From positions 1 through 40,277 of the forward strand of contig CAADGJ010000195.1 of NCBI GenBank assembly GCA_900696505.1: 40,277 nucleotides of DNA. Reading direction: 5' to 3'. The notes beneath the pieces were generated by a model. The model did no database searches. It saw only the letters and a program-made list of their open reading frames with translations, and was not told the DNA's origin. This DNA is from an uncultured Nitrosospira sp. GTDB lineage: Bacteria > Nitrospirota > Nitrospiria > Nitrospirales > Nitrospiraceae. The position numbers were made by a program, and so were the translations under genes. Below, piece by piece: positions 27,657-35,971 of the stretch. Each line of letters opens with the position of its first letter. Within the stretch, counting starts at the first letter, position 1.

Positions 27657-28181
27657 ATGAACATGGACGTACTCTATCCTCTCCTCGCGATCGGCGCGCT
27701 GGTCCTTTTGGGAAGTCTCGCGTGGGAAACATTCGGGCGGCGACGTGCGCCGGCTGCGTCATCCGGCAGCCTGCCGTCCGGACTGACCTTTGCCCCCAAG
27801 CCTCTGCTGACAGACCAGGAAGTTCAGCTCTACAACCTGTTACGCCTTGCGGTCGAAGATCGATATCTCTTATTTACTCAAATTCCTCTCTGGAGCGTAT
27901 TGGATTTGCGCGTTCCCTCCGGGATGCCTCCAGCCGAAACGCTGCGGGAGCTGGCGCTCACACGCGCCACGTTTGTGCTGGTGCATCCCGGCAGTCGGTT
28001 GGTGGAGAAAGTGGTGCAGGTCGAGCCCTCGGCCTCGCAGGCAGAAGGGCAGGGGACGGCAAACTCTCTATTCGATGGTGCGCTGCGCGCCGCCGGCGTG
28101 CAACTCGTCCGACTCAGTCCATTCCATACGTATACGGTTCCCGGCCTCGTGACGGTGTTGGATCTCGCCGATCCGGATTGA
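27657..28181 (+). CDS. DUF2726-domain membrane-anchored protein
   Basis: 174 aa. Residues 5-24 form one membrane helix (LYPLLAIGALVLLGSLAW). Residues 45-170 resemble DUF2726: KPLLTDQEVQLYNLLRLAV, then a restriction-endonuclease-like strand pattern ending VQLVRLSPF. The usual acidic DFV motif is replaced by TFVLVHP, so nuclease activity is doubtful. It starts 10 bp after anmK and is probably co-transcribed. Confidence 0.7.
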   Translation: MNMDVLYPLLAIGALVLLGSLAWETFGRRRAPAASSGSLPSGLTFAPKPLLTDQEVQLYNLLRLAVEDRYLLFTQIPLWSVLDLRVPSGMPPAETLRELALTRATFVLVHPGSRLVEKVVQVEPSASQAEGQGTANSLFDGALRAAGVQLVRLSPFHTYTVPGLVTVLDLADPD

Positions 28182-28245
28182 ATCCGGCCGAGTCAGTGAG
28201 GAAGATCGGTTGGTCGACCCGTAGGGACCGAATGCGGCAAGCCGG

Positions 28246-28767
28246 TCAATTCGGTCCAGCTGCGATTGGATCTCCCTTCGCAGCAGCGGCTTCTATGGCC
28301 TTACGCGCGACTTCTGCCTCCGGGCTATCAGGATATTCGCCGGTGACTCGCTCGTACATCATTTGAGCCTTTTCAAGGTCACCCTGTTTCGTGTAGATCT
28401 GTCCGATTTTAAGGGTCGAGGCGGCGAGTTTCTGGCTCATGGGATAGTCTGAAATCAGTTTGAAGAATGATCCCAGTGCCTCGTCGTGCTTTCCCATACG
28501 GTACTGGCATTCCCCCATCCAATATTGCGCATTGGCCGACAATGATGAGTGCCCGTGGAGCTCAAGGAAGAAGCGAAACCCGGCGAGCGCTGCAGGGTAG
28601 TCTTTGTGGCGGAACTCGTCCATCACGCGATCGTAGAGGCGGCGTGAGGCATCCGGTTGCTGGGGTGACGCGGCGAACAGATCGGATGCGCTCGCGAGGA
28701 TGCTGAACAACGCCAATGCTGCAGCGATACCTCGCACCTTTTCACGGCTGAGTTGAACCATGGTCAT
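28246..28767 (-). CDS. TPR-repeat periplasmic protein, CpoB/YbgF-like
   Basis: 173 aa from ATG 28767, with AGAGGGG upstream. A signal peptide (IAAALALFSILASASDLFAAS) is followed by three TPR units: LYDRVMDEFRHKDYPAALAG, NAQYWMGECQYRMGKHDEAL and LKIGQIYTKQGDLEKAQMMY. This is the C-terminal half of CpoB/YbgF, which works with the Tol-Pal system and peptidoglycan synthases. No tol or pal gene is nearby and the N-terminal coiled coil of CpoB is absent, so a free-standing TPR role is equally possible. An earlier in-frame start at 28845 is less likely. Confidence 0.8.
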   Translation of the reverse strand: MTMVQLSREKVRGIAAALALFSILASASDLFAASPQQPDASRRLYDRVMDEFRHKDYPAALAGFRFFLELHGHSSLSANAQYWMGECQYRMGKHDEALGSFFKLISDYPMSQKLAASTLKIGQIYTKQGDLEKAQMMYERVTGEYPDSPEAEVARKAIEAAAAKGDPIAAGPN

Positions 28768-28830
28768 AGAAGCCCCTCTTTCTTCTGTGGTCGGCGCGTC
28801 TGGAACCCATCCATTATTGTGGCCGTGGAT

Positions 28831-29019
28831 ATGAAAGAACCGCACCAGCCGGAGGCAATCGACGAACTTGTTGTGAAATTGTATGGTTGGTTAATCCGAG
28901 CGGCTCGGGGATCAGAAAGCTCTGTGCGGAAAGCACACAGGATTGTACGGAAAAGAGCCGAAGGGTATGTTGAGGGCAGGCAGTTGACAGAAAACACGTT
29001 GTCGTTTGTTGGTGGTTAG
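28831..29019 (+). CDS. Small basic hypothetical protein
   Basis: 62 aa from ATG 28831. The sequence is helical and basic (LVVKLYGWLIRAARGSES, then VRKAHRIVRKRAEGYVEG). It resembles a small nucleic-acid- or membrane-associated protein, but I do not recognise it. The frame opens upstream into the CpoB-like gene, so an earlier start would overlap that gene's 5' region. The ribosome site is weak. Confidence 0.4.
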   Translation: MKEPHQPEAIDELVVKLYGWLIRAARGSESSVRKAHRIVRKRAEGYVEGRQLTENTLSFVGG

Positions 29020-29075
29020 CGCTCCATTGTGGAGTGAATGACTTGGTCGAGTTCCTAGAGGATTGAAACGGTCGT

Positions 29076-29909
29076 ATGGATACATCTCACGAGGCTGGTT
29101 CATCGGGCGCAGGCAAGGACCCTCTCATCGAACCGCCACCCAATCCCAAAGGCGGGAAGACATTGATTGTCGATGCCCGCGATCCCGATGCCTACCTTTG
29201 TCCCAGCGCGGCGCTCAAAGACGCGGGCGAGGATGACCAGGTATTTGTCCGCCCCGGTGTGTATGAAGATAAGGTGTTTGTTGCGGATAAGCCGGTGCTT
29301 CTCGTCGGGGCTGGTCGCGACCAGGTGCAGATATACAGTCGTCGCGGAGGGCCACTGTATTTGCAACGAGTGCCCAACGGCATGATTTCCGGGATTACCT
29401 TCCGGTATGTGGGCAGCGATCAACATTCCGCCATGAACGTTTTAGACTCGGTCTGCACCATTACGCGGTGCCGGGCCATGGAAGGCATCTTATCGGGGGT
29501 GGTGATCTACGGTCCCGAGGCGAGGCCGACGTTTATCGACAATGAGGTCTGTTCCAATCGGGAATCCGGCATCTTTGTCTTTGCGGGGGCGCAGCCTCGG
29601 GTGGCGCAGAATCTGTGTTATGGCAATCACCATTTTGGTTTGGCGGTGCGAGATCCAGGCAGTCATCCGGAGTGTGTTCGGAATGTGTGTCATAGCAACA
29701 TGCTGAGTGGGATGCTTTTGTTCCATCATGCGGAGGCGCTGCTCTTGGATAATATCTGCCGCGACAATCAGCATTGGGGCTTGGTGATGACGCCGGACTC
29801 GCATCCGACTCCATCGCAGGAGGAATTGGTGGCGGGGAACGTGTTCCTGCCCAATCCCCGGGGCTCGGTGGTGGTGACGGAGCAGCCGCTCGCCGATATC
29901 GGGCGGTAG
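29076..29909 (+). CDS. Right-handed parallel beta-helix repeat protein
   Basis: 277 aa. After a 30-residue polar leader without a signal peptide, the N-terminal part (LIVDARDPDAYLCPSAAL) resembles NosD/pectate-lyase-like openings. From about residue 110 there are successive coils of about 22-24 residues. Four of them repeat a hydrophobic-Cys-x(1-2)-Asn...Gly pattern: VCSN, LCYGN, VCHSN, ICRDN. The cysteines would stack on one face. Such folds bind or process polysaccharide or act as scaffolds; the substrate is unknown and a cytosolic location is inferred. Confidence 0.8.
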   Translation: MDTSHEAGSSGAGKDPLIEPPPNPKGGKTLIVDARDPDAYLCPSAALKDAGEDDQVFVRPGVYEDKVFVADKPVLLVGAGRDQVQIYSRRGGPLYLQRVPNGMISGITFRYVGSDQHSAMNVLDSVCTITRCRAMEGILSGVVIYGPEARPTFIDNEVCSNRESGIFVFAGAQPRVAQNLCYGNHHFGLAVRDPGSHPECVRNVCHSNMLSGMLLFHHAEALLLDNICRDNQHWGLVMTPDSHPTPSQEELVAGNVFLPNPRGSVVVTEQPLADIGR

Positions 29910-29970
29910 CGGTGAGCGATGAAGAGTAGGTGGATTGAACTGACCTAGCGCGCGGCGGCACGCGGGCCCT

Positions 29971-30900
29971 TTACGGGAGGGGAGCGGGGACATCGGGAGA
30001 ATGGCCGGCCGGTGAGTGAAAATGATAGCGGCCTCCCCCCTGCTGTTTGGCTGCGTACATCGCCTTGTCCGCGTGCCTCAGGAGCTCGTCGAGATCCTCG
30101 TCGTCCGAAGGATAGAGCGTGATGCCGATACTCACGCCGATCGAGATATTATGCGGCCCGATCTGAAATGGCGAGCCAATCGAGTCTACGATTCGCTTCG
30201 CGACAACCAGCACATCGTCTTCGCCTGAGATCCCTTCGAGAATGGCAGTGAATTCATCGCCGCCCAGTCGGGCGACCGTATCGACCTCTCGCACACATTC
30301 CATCAAGCGTGTGGCCACTTCTTTCAGTAGCTGATCGCCGATATCGTGTCCGAGCGTGTCGTTGACGGCTTTGAAGCGATCCAGATCCAGCAGCATGACC
30401 GCCAGCGGCTGATCTTTTCGCTTGCTGCGTGCCATGGCGTGAATCAACCGGTCGCGAAACAGGGCGCGATTGATCAACCCCGTAAGCGCATCATGCTGCG
30501 CAAAGTATGTGAGCCGCTCCTGCGCCTTCTTGCGTTCAATGGCATAGAGAATTGACCGTGCCAAAAACTCAGTTCCACCTTCGCCCTTGACCAGATAATC
30601 CTGCGCGCCATGTTGGAGCGCCTGCAGCGCGAGCGGATGGTCATCATGCCCGCTCAAGACGACGACCGGCACATCGGGGCTGGTCGCCAAGACCTGTGTG
30701 ACGGTCGCCAGGCCATGGGTGTCTGGAAGCGAGAGATCGAGGAGGACAACATCGAACCGCTCCCGGCTGAGTCGGGTGAGTCCATCCGCCAGGACGGAGG
30801 CATGGGTAATCTCGAAACGGTCCAGTGACCATTCGGCTAGGAGGTCTTGCGTCAGTTGCGCATCGACGGAATTGTCTTCCACGAGAAGGAGTTTGATCAT
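29971..30900 (-). CDS. Response regulator with GGDEF domain (diguanylate cyclase)
   Basis: 309 aa from ATG 30900. The receiver domain (KLLLVEDN) has its phospho-acceptor Asp55 in VVLLDLSLP and the conserved Lys105 in YLVKG. The GGDEF domain starts DALTGLINRALF, with LGGDEF intact at 213-217. An inhibitory I-site RxxD (REVD, 204-207) stands exactly five residues before it. It should make c-di-GMP from two GTP when phosphorylated and be product-inhibited. No histidine kinase is adjacent. A longer in-frame reading to 31005 lacks support. Confidence 0.92.
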   Translation of the reverse strand: MIKLLLVEDNSVDAQLTQDLLAEWSLDRFEITHASVLADGLTRLSRERFDVVLLDLSLPDTHGLATVTQVLATSPDVPVVVLSGHDDHPLALQALQHGAQDYLVKGEGGTEFLARSILYAIERKKAQERLTYFAQHDALTGLINRALFRDRLIHAMARSKRKDQPLAVMLLDLDRFKAVNDTLGHDIGDQLLKEVATRLMECVREVDTVARLGGDEFTAILEGISGEDDVLVVAKRIVDSIGSPFQIGPHNISIGVSIGITLYPSDDEDLDELLRHADKAMYAAKQQGGGRYHFHSPAGHSPDVPAPLP

Positions 30901-31415
30901 GAGGCCGCGTTCACACTCCGATCCCAGTTGTACCGGCAGGTTGTGCACATCATGATGAATCGCAAGATTGGGCGAGGATTCAGAGCGGGGTCTCTCCCGG
31001 CCCACGGTTTCCTGGAGTTAAAGGACCGGCTTGATCGGGATTCTAGCATGTCGCATCGAACCGTCAAACAACAGCCTGCTTCCCCGCGGCATGTGTTGTC
31101 GAGACCATGGTCTGCGCCGTAGCCATGTGCCTGGTTAGTCCATCCGGCATGCTCGCAACGTTGTAGATTGCCTGCAACGGACACCAACGAGCTGATTGCC
31201 AAATTACGGCCGCGGGATGGCCCCAAATTGGCTCATCTCAACATCCTGCCCTGCGCGATCGCAATCAATGTTCAGAACCCGTTCTCTAACCTCCTGATGT
31301 TATAGGCCGTGACCAGTTTTGTACGGGCCGGTGAAGTGGCATGAATTCTGCGCAAGAAGATCTGGGTCGCAACGCAATGCCCTGCACACACAGTGCAGAG
31401 GAAGGGGAGGGCCCT
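30901..31415. other. 515-bp gap without identifiable gene
   Basis: This is the divergent region between the diguanylate cyclase and the lytic transglycosylase. I found only short open frames that overlap the neighbours' antisense. A direct repeat of CCAAATT occurs near 31200-31235. No consensus promoter, terminator or RNA gene was recognised. Confidence 0.5.
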
Positions 31416-32192
31416 ATGGCGCAGGAACAGTCTGCTCGAAACCAGGAGAGTTTTTCCCGCACATCTTCTGTTGATGACTGCCTGGATGGAAAGACGCGCA
31501 CCTCAGTCTCCTGGGCGCTTCCATTGGCGATTGCCGGGGTGTTGGTTGTGGGGGATTCCGCCTCTGCGGAAAACGACATCTACGGCTATGTGGGAGCAAA
31601 CGGCGTGTTCGAGATGACGAATGTTCCGACGGATGGACGCTTTCGTCCGGCTGAGTTGCAGCATAGCCGATTGTCACATCGAGCATCAGTCGAAGAAGTC
31701 GAGGATGCCGTTGAACGCTATGCCTGGCAGTTCCACCTGCACCCAGCCCTGCTGCTGGCTGTGATCAAGGCAGAGTCGGATTTTAATCCGACCGTCATTT
31801 CACGAGCTGGAGCGGTGGGACTCATGCAGTTGATTCCCGAAACCGCCATTCGTCACGGTGTGCACAACTTATATGATACGGGCGATAACATTCGCGGCGG
31901 CGCGCGGCATTTGCGGTATTTACTGGATCGATTTAACGGCAACATCCGGCTGGCTGTGGCGGCGTACAATGCCGGCGAACGGCGAGTAGAACGATATCAC
32001 GCCATACCGCCCTATCCCGAAACTCGCGACTACGTCCGGAAAGTGATGATCTACTACAAGAGCTTCCGTGGAGATTATCAAGCCACTCCGGGAAAAGCGG
32101 TGCTCCTGGCCATGCATCATAAACGATTGCAGCTGGAGCCCCTGTCGGTCCCCGTCGATTTTCGCCATGGTCGCCCTGCAGCGAAAAAGTAA
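31416..32192 (+). CDS. Lytic transglycosylase (SLT domain) with DUF4124-like N-terminus
   Basis: 258 aa from ATG 31416, which has a strong AAGGGGAGG site. An N-region of about 30 polar residues precedes the hydrophobic VSWALPLAIAGVLVVGDSAS and a cleavage site near ASA, so the protein is exported. NDIYGYVGANGVFEMTNVPT is a DUF4124-like segment. The SLT domain has the catalytic Glu120 in VIKAESDFNP, then GAVGLMQLIPETA and AVAAYNAGERRVERY. It cleaves peptidoglycan glycan strands to 1,6-anhydro-MurNAc ends, the substrate of AnmK after further processing. A longer N-terminus from 31341 is possible. Confidence 0.92.
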   Translation: MAQEQSARNQESFSRTSSVDDCLDGKTRTSVSWALPLAIAGVLVVGDSASAENDIYGYVGANGVFEMTNVPTDGRFRPAELQHSRLSHRASVEEVEDAVERYAWQFHLHPALLLAVIKAESDFNPTVISRAGAVGLMQLIPETAIRHGVHNLYDTGDNIRGGARHLRYLLDRFNGNIRLAVAAYNAGERRVERYHAIPPYPETRDYVRKVMIYYKSFRGDYQATPGKAVLLAMHHKRLQLEPLSVPVDFRHGRPAAKK

Positions 32193-32788
32193 CGAGCAAT
32201 AAAAGGCTGCAGGCTTCCAGGGGCCTAGCTGCGACAAGACTATCGGAGGCGAAGGGGCGGAGCCCCGAGGTCGGCTGTTCGCGGGTCTGTGATGAACCTG
32301 CACTGGGAGGCTAGCGCCGACCAACGCGCAGATTGCTAAAAACTGCTGAGCATCCCTCTCGAAATAAAAGCATTTAAAGGAACATCCCGTACTCGTTCAT
32401 CGATTGGCGTGATCGTAGTTTCACATCTGAACTTATATGGCTTCCACAAGAGGGTGAAGCCGTATATACTCATTTCCACTGTCAGAATTCAGGAAGATAT
32501 CCCTGTCAATATTGGGGCATGCCCGGGTTTCGCCTAGGTAAAACAACACCGTTCCTAGGGCGCTATGGGCGAGCGGGCGGCCGTTGAGAATAGCGCGTCA
32601 GCGCCCGGCTGGTAAGCTGATCCGCAATTCCCCCACACATTCTGGGGACGCGAAACCCTATCGCCATCGTACAGCTTCTACGCCTTGCCGGATTGTGTCG
32701 CAAAATTAGTGGTCGCAGTCGAGAACAGGGCCCGATGTAATCCTGTAAATGGGATGCATCCGCTAGCCCGTTTTTGAGGAGCCATATC
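32193..32788. other. 596-bp non-coding stretch before a methyltransferase gene
   Basis: No plausible coding frame. Near 32525-32560 there is an imperfect CGCCTAGG/CCTAGGGCG inverted repeat. A GGGGCGGAGCCCC hairpin lies near 32255. The 3' part carries the nested inverted repeats listed separately. The last bases hold the ribosome site of the next gene. Confidence 0.5.
32605..32691 (+). other. Possible structured RNA leader
   Basis: Four nested complementary pairs fit one branched fold. CCGGC 32605-32609 pairs with GCCGG 32687-32691. AAGCTG 32614-32619 pairs with CAGCTT 32672-32677. Inside these are two hairpins, CCCC/GGGG (32631-32634 with 32644-32647) and GCGA/TCGC (32650-32653 with 32661-32664). 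The layout, a closing stem around two hairpins joined by GGGGACGCGAAACC, recalls c-di-GMP-I riboswitches (GGGACGCAAAGCC), but the rest of that consensus is not met. It ends about 100 bp before the methyltransferase start. Confidence 0.3.
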
Positions 32789-33646
32789 TTGCCTGTCACC
32801 CCCATCCCCGAATCTCGCAATGGACAGTCGGGCCATGGACGTTCATCGATTCCGGCTCAGTTGCTCTCTGCCGTGGTATGGCCATTTAAAACATTCATCA
32901 GGCGGCTCATCGGAGAGGTGTTCTATCAGCAGGCCCGAGTCACGTTGCTTCACGAACACGGTGGTGTAGGGCTTGACTGGAGGTGGGGAAACTCTCTCCG
33001 GCGCGTCCATCCTATTCGGCGTGATTTTGGCTGGCAGTCAGGGCGCCCCATCGATCGGTACTATACCGAAGACCATTTTCTCCCTGCTTACCAGGCGGAT
33101 ATTCGCGGCCGCGTGCTGGAAATCGGCGATGATCGCTACACCCGACAATTCGGGGGCGAGAGAGTGGCCCTCTCGGAGATCCTCAATGTGAATCCTGGCA
33201 TGGGGGGCACGACCATCCAGGCTGACCTCACTGATGCCAAGCAGATTCCCTCAAACACGTACGATTGCGCCATTCTGACTTTCACCCTGCAGTTTATTTT
33301 TGATGTTCCGGCGGCGCTCAGAACACTCGAGCGTATTTTGCGCCCCGGAGGAGTGTTATTGGTGATCGTTCCTGGGATCAGTCAGATCGCGCGTTACGAC
33401 ATGGACAATTGGGGCGAGTTTTGGCGATTTACGTCCCTGTCGGCCCGTCGGCTCTTTGAGCAAGTGTTTCGTCCGAAAGACATCACGATCACGACCTACG
33501 GCAACGTGCTATCCTCCCTTGCGAGTTTGCATGGACTCCACTCCACAGAGCTCACCACCGCCGAGTTAGACCATTGGGACCGCGACTATGAGCTCGTCAT
33601 TGGCATACGCGCGGTAAAGCGTCCAGCTGCCAACACGAGCCACTAG
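32789..33646 (+). CDS. Class I SAM-dependent methyltransferase
   Basis: 285 aa from TTG 32789, chosen because GAGGAG (32776-32781) lies 7 bases upstream; the TTG at 32774 has none. The SAM-binding motif I is RVLEIGDDRYTRQFGG. The acidic strand-4 motif is YDCAILTFTLQFIFD, and RPGGVLLVIVPG is the strand-5 region. This is the methyltransferase type 11 fold, often found beside glycosyltransferases of surface polysaccharides. The substrate is unknown and no such genes are adjacent. It stands alone. Confidence 0.82.
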   Translation: MPVTPIPESRNGQSGHGRSSIPAQLLSAVVWPFKTFIRRLIGEVFYQQARVTLLHEHGGVGLDWRWGNSLRRVHPIRRDFGWQSGRPIDRYYTEDHFLPAYQADIRGRVLEIGDDRYTRQFGGERVALSEILNVNPGMGGTTIQADLTDAKQIPSNTYDCAILTFTLQFIFDVPAALRTLERILRPGGVLLVIVPGISQIARYDMDNWGEFWRFTSLSARRLFEQVFRPKDITITTYGNVLSSLASLHGLHSTELTTAELDHWDRDYELVIGIRAVKRPAANTSH

Positions 33647-33784
33647 AGCTGTCTCGATCTCAAGAAATGTCTCAATACTTACAGGGAGGGAGGCTGATGG
33701 TTCCAGGGTTCGCTGACGCCTTCTTCATCAAGCGAATCACATGCCTCCTAGGAGAAACTCGAATCAGAGCAGTATGTGGTGTCT

Positions 33785-34489
33785 TTAGTGGAGATAACCG
33801 GGAGGGAGGGCATTCAAAATTAACGCATCCGGCACCATGCACAGCGCTCGGATGGTCTTATCAAGGGCAGGGTCATGGTATGTTGCGGCCGTGAACGATT
33901 CACGCTCTACGTAATGAGGATTGAGCCGAGAGAGTGTCTCATTGATGTAGAGTGACGGATGAGCCAATAGGCCTTGCCGTAATACTTCATTCGGGAGCGT
34001 ATCCGCATGATATTGGCAGATACCGGAGAGAGCCGGATGTGATTGAAGAAATGTTTCCAGTCGCCATTCATAATCCAGAAGCTTTGAAAAATCTCTTTCT
34101 GGACCAAACTCCAAGGTCATGTCACCCGTACATCAGAAACCGGCATGCCCGTCCTGCAAGGCTTGATTCAATCCCTCCTCAAGCATTCCGAGCATTCGAT
34201 CAATACTGAAATGCCCATCGGTGAGATGGGTTGGGTTTGAAGACAAGACGAGACGGCCTCTTTCAACTTCTTGTGTAATATCGATTCCCGCAGCCAGCAG
34301 ATAGGGGCGCATGGCAGCGATCATGGCCGAGGTATTGAAATACAGGCAGCGATAATTCTCGGTAAGTTTTTGCCGAATGACAGCCGAGAGCCCAGAAAAA
34401 TGCGTCGCTGGTGAGCCCTTATAAATCAGGCATTGATGGCGAGGAGTCGATGCCGTGATCTCGGTGGGTGTGGTCAACGCGCTATGCAT
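33785..34489 (-). pseudogene. MEDS-domain (DcmR-type sensory) gene split by an in-frame TGA
   Basis: Reading from ATG 34489, 118 residues match the N-terminal part of MEDS domains: RHQCLIYKG, RCLYFNTSAMIAAM, ERGRLVLSS. The frame then meets TGA at 34133-34135. Reading through it in the same frame gives CTGDMTLEFGPERDF and a further 115 residues to 33785, which complete the domain. Family members usually read GLRATGDMTWE here, so the TGA replaces an Arg-type codon and CGA to TGA is one transition. No frameshift is needed. Two separate products, a sequencing error or a decayed gene are the options; decay is most likely. Confidence 0.8.
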
Positions 34490-34798
34490 ACCCTAGATAC
34501 TATCGCATAAGGGATATTTGATCAGCTGAAATTGAATAATCAGCGGCTGCTGCTTTCAGTGTCCGCCCCCTCCACCGCGCGCTCCCATCAATAATGTGTT
34601 GTGAATGTAGGCTAGTTCCGGTGGCTGAGTCTTGACGATCAATCATGCTACTTGGCCGCTAACGGAGCGGCGAGTTTACAGTTCCTGCTGGATGCCCAGC
34701 TGGATTTTGCCACACTGGTAGCACAATTGGCGTCTCACACGCGTGTCGAGGCCTGGGTCGAAATTGCTGTAAGTGGTTGAAAGAGAAGTTGGAAAGGT
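34490..34798. other. 309-bp gap between the MEDS pseudogene and tRNA-fMet
   Basis: No confident gene. On the minus strand, beginning just beyond the tRNA 3' end, an open frame ending with TAA at 34676-34678 contains RRQLCYQCGKIQLGIQ, a CxxC knuckle. It lacks an ATG and overlaps an equally open complementary frame on the plus strand. It may be a gene remnant. Confidence 0.4.
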
Positions 34799-34875
<77 letters not shown>

Positions 34876-34880
34876 ACCGG

Positions 34881-34910
34881 ATACTAACAGGCGTGTGAAA
34901 CGAGAGTCAA
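34881..34910 (-). promoter_or_regulatory. Probable promoter of tRNA-fMet
   Basis: Read on the minus strand, TTGACT (34905-34910) is followed after 18 bp by TAGTAT (34881-34886). The tRNA 5' end begins 6 bp after the -10, as expected for a short leader. The -10 matches consensus at four of six positions, so support is moderate. Confidence 0.5.
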
Positions 34911-34962
34911 GGAAGCCGCGACGAGAATTGCATTCGCGAAGGGAGAATGATAAAGCCAGAGC

Positions 34963-35913
34963 ATGCGTATCGTATTCATGGGAACACCCGACTTCGCCGT
35001 GCCCTCATTGGAGGCGTTACTGAAGTCCGATGATCAGGTCGTCGGCGTGGTGACACAGCCGGATCGCCCGAAAGGCCGCGGGCAGGAGGTCATTCCTTCC
35101 CCGGTGAAAGTCGTCTGCCAGCGCGAAGGCATTCCCGTGCTCCAACCACTGAAGATGAAGGATCCGGCTTTTCTGGACGCATTACGCGAGTGGCAGCCGG
35201 ATGTCATTGCGGTGACTGCCTTCGGCCGCATCCTCCCCCCGGTCATTCTGACGCTGCCGCCTCGAGGCTGCATCAACGTCCATGGGTCGCTTTTGCCGAA
35301 GTATCGCGGGGCTGGTCCTGTGCAATGGGCCATTATCCGCGGTGAACGGGAAACCGGCATTACGACCATGTTCATGGCTGAAGGGATGGACACCGGCGAT
35401 ATGCTGCTGCGTGAGGCTGTAGAAATCCGTCCAGACGATACAGCCGGCACACTCGCCCCTCGGCTTGCGGATGTGGGCGGACGGTTGCTGGTTGAGCCCC
35501 TGCGTCGCCTGAAGGCGGGGACGTTGACGCCGGAACGCCAGGATGATTCTCAGGCGACTATGGCGCCGTTGCTCAAGAAGGAGGACGGCTTCATCGATTG
35601 GACGCTATCGGCCCAGGAGATCGCCAACCGCGTGCGGGGACTTTCTCCCTGGCCCGGCGCATATAGCTATGTGAACGGTGAACGGTGGACTCTCTGCCGC
35701 GTTGCGGTCGGCGACGCATCTCAACAAGCGGCTCCGGGCACTGTCACGAAGGTGACGAAGGACCGCATCGATGTCGCGACCGGTGCGGGAGCCATTCAGA
35801 TTCTCGACATCCAACCATCCAATAGCCGCCGTATGACGGTGGCGCAATATCTGGCAGGCCATCGTGTGGCTGAAGGTATCAGTCTGCACGCTGTTCCGCC
35901 TCCACAGGCCTGA
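34963..35913 (+). CDS. fmt: Methionyl-tRNA formyltransferase
   Basis: 316 aa. It transfers the formyl group of 10-formyl-tetrahydrofolate to Met-tRNA-fMet for initiation. The N-terminal MRIVFMGTPDFAVPSLEAL is diagnostic. The catalytic Asn-His pair is in INVHGSLLPKYRGAGPVQWA and the Asp is in GMDTGDMLL. The C-terminal domain binding the tRNA begins near residue 205. The gene is divergent from the tRNA-fMet gene and its promoter region is 87 bp. No strong ribosome site is visible. Confidence 0.96.
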   Translation: MRIVFMGTPDFAVPSLEALLKSDDQVVGVVTQPDRPKGRGQEVIPSPVKVVCQREGIPVLQPLKMKDPAFLDALREWQPDVIAVTAFGRILPPVILTLPPRGCINVHGSLLPKYRGAGPVQWAIIRGERETGITTMFMAEGMDTGDMLLREAVEIRPDDTAGTLAPRLADVGGRLLVEPLRRLKAGTLTPERQDDSQATMAPLLKKEDGFIDWTLSAQEIANRVRGLSPWPGAYSYVNGERWTLCRVAVGDASQQAAPGTVTKVTKDRIDVATGAGAIQILDIQPSNSRRMTVAQYLAGHRVAEGISLHAVPPPQA

Positions 35914-35971
35914 CCCAGCGCGGCACACGCATTCCATTCACCATTTCCGGCGATGTTCATGTCTAGTGCCC

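Noticed and set aside
28753-28830. 5' extension of the small basic protein
   Set aside because: It would overlap the start of the divergent CpoB-like gene and adds 26 residues with no plausible ribosome site.
32563-32820. 85-codon minus-strand frame over the RNA-like leader
   Set aside because: No motif, overlaps the start of the methyltransferase gene, and the plus-strand inverted repeats explain the region better.
34100-34135. Selenocysteine insertion at the MEDS TGA
   Set aside because: No convincing hairpin immediately after the TGA and the family is not known to contain selenocysteine.
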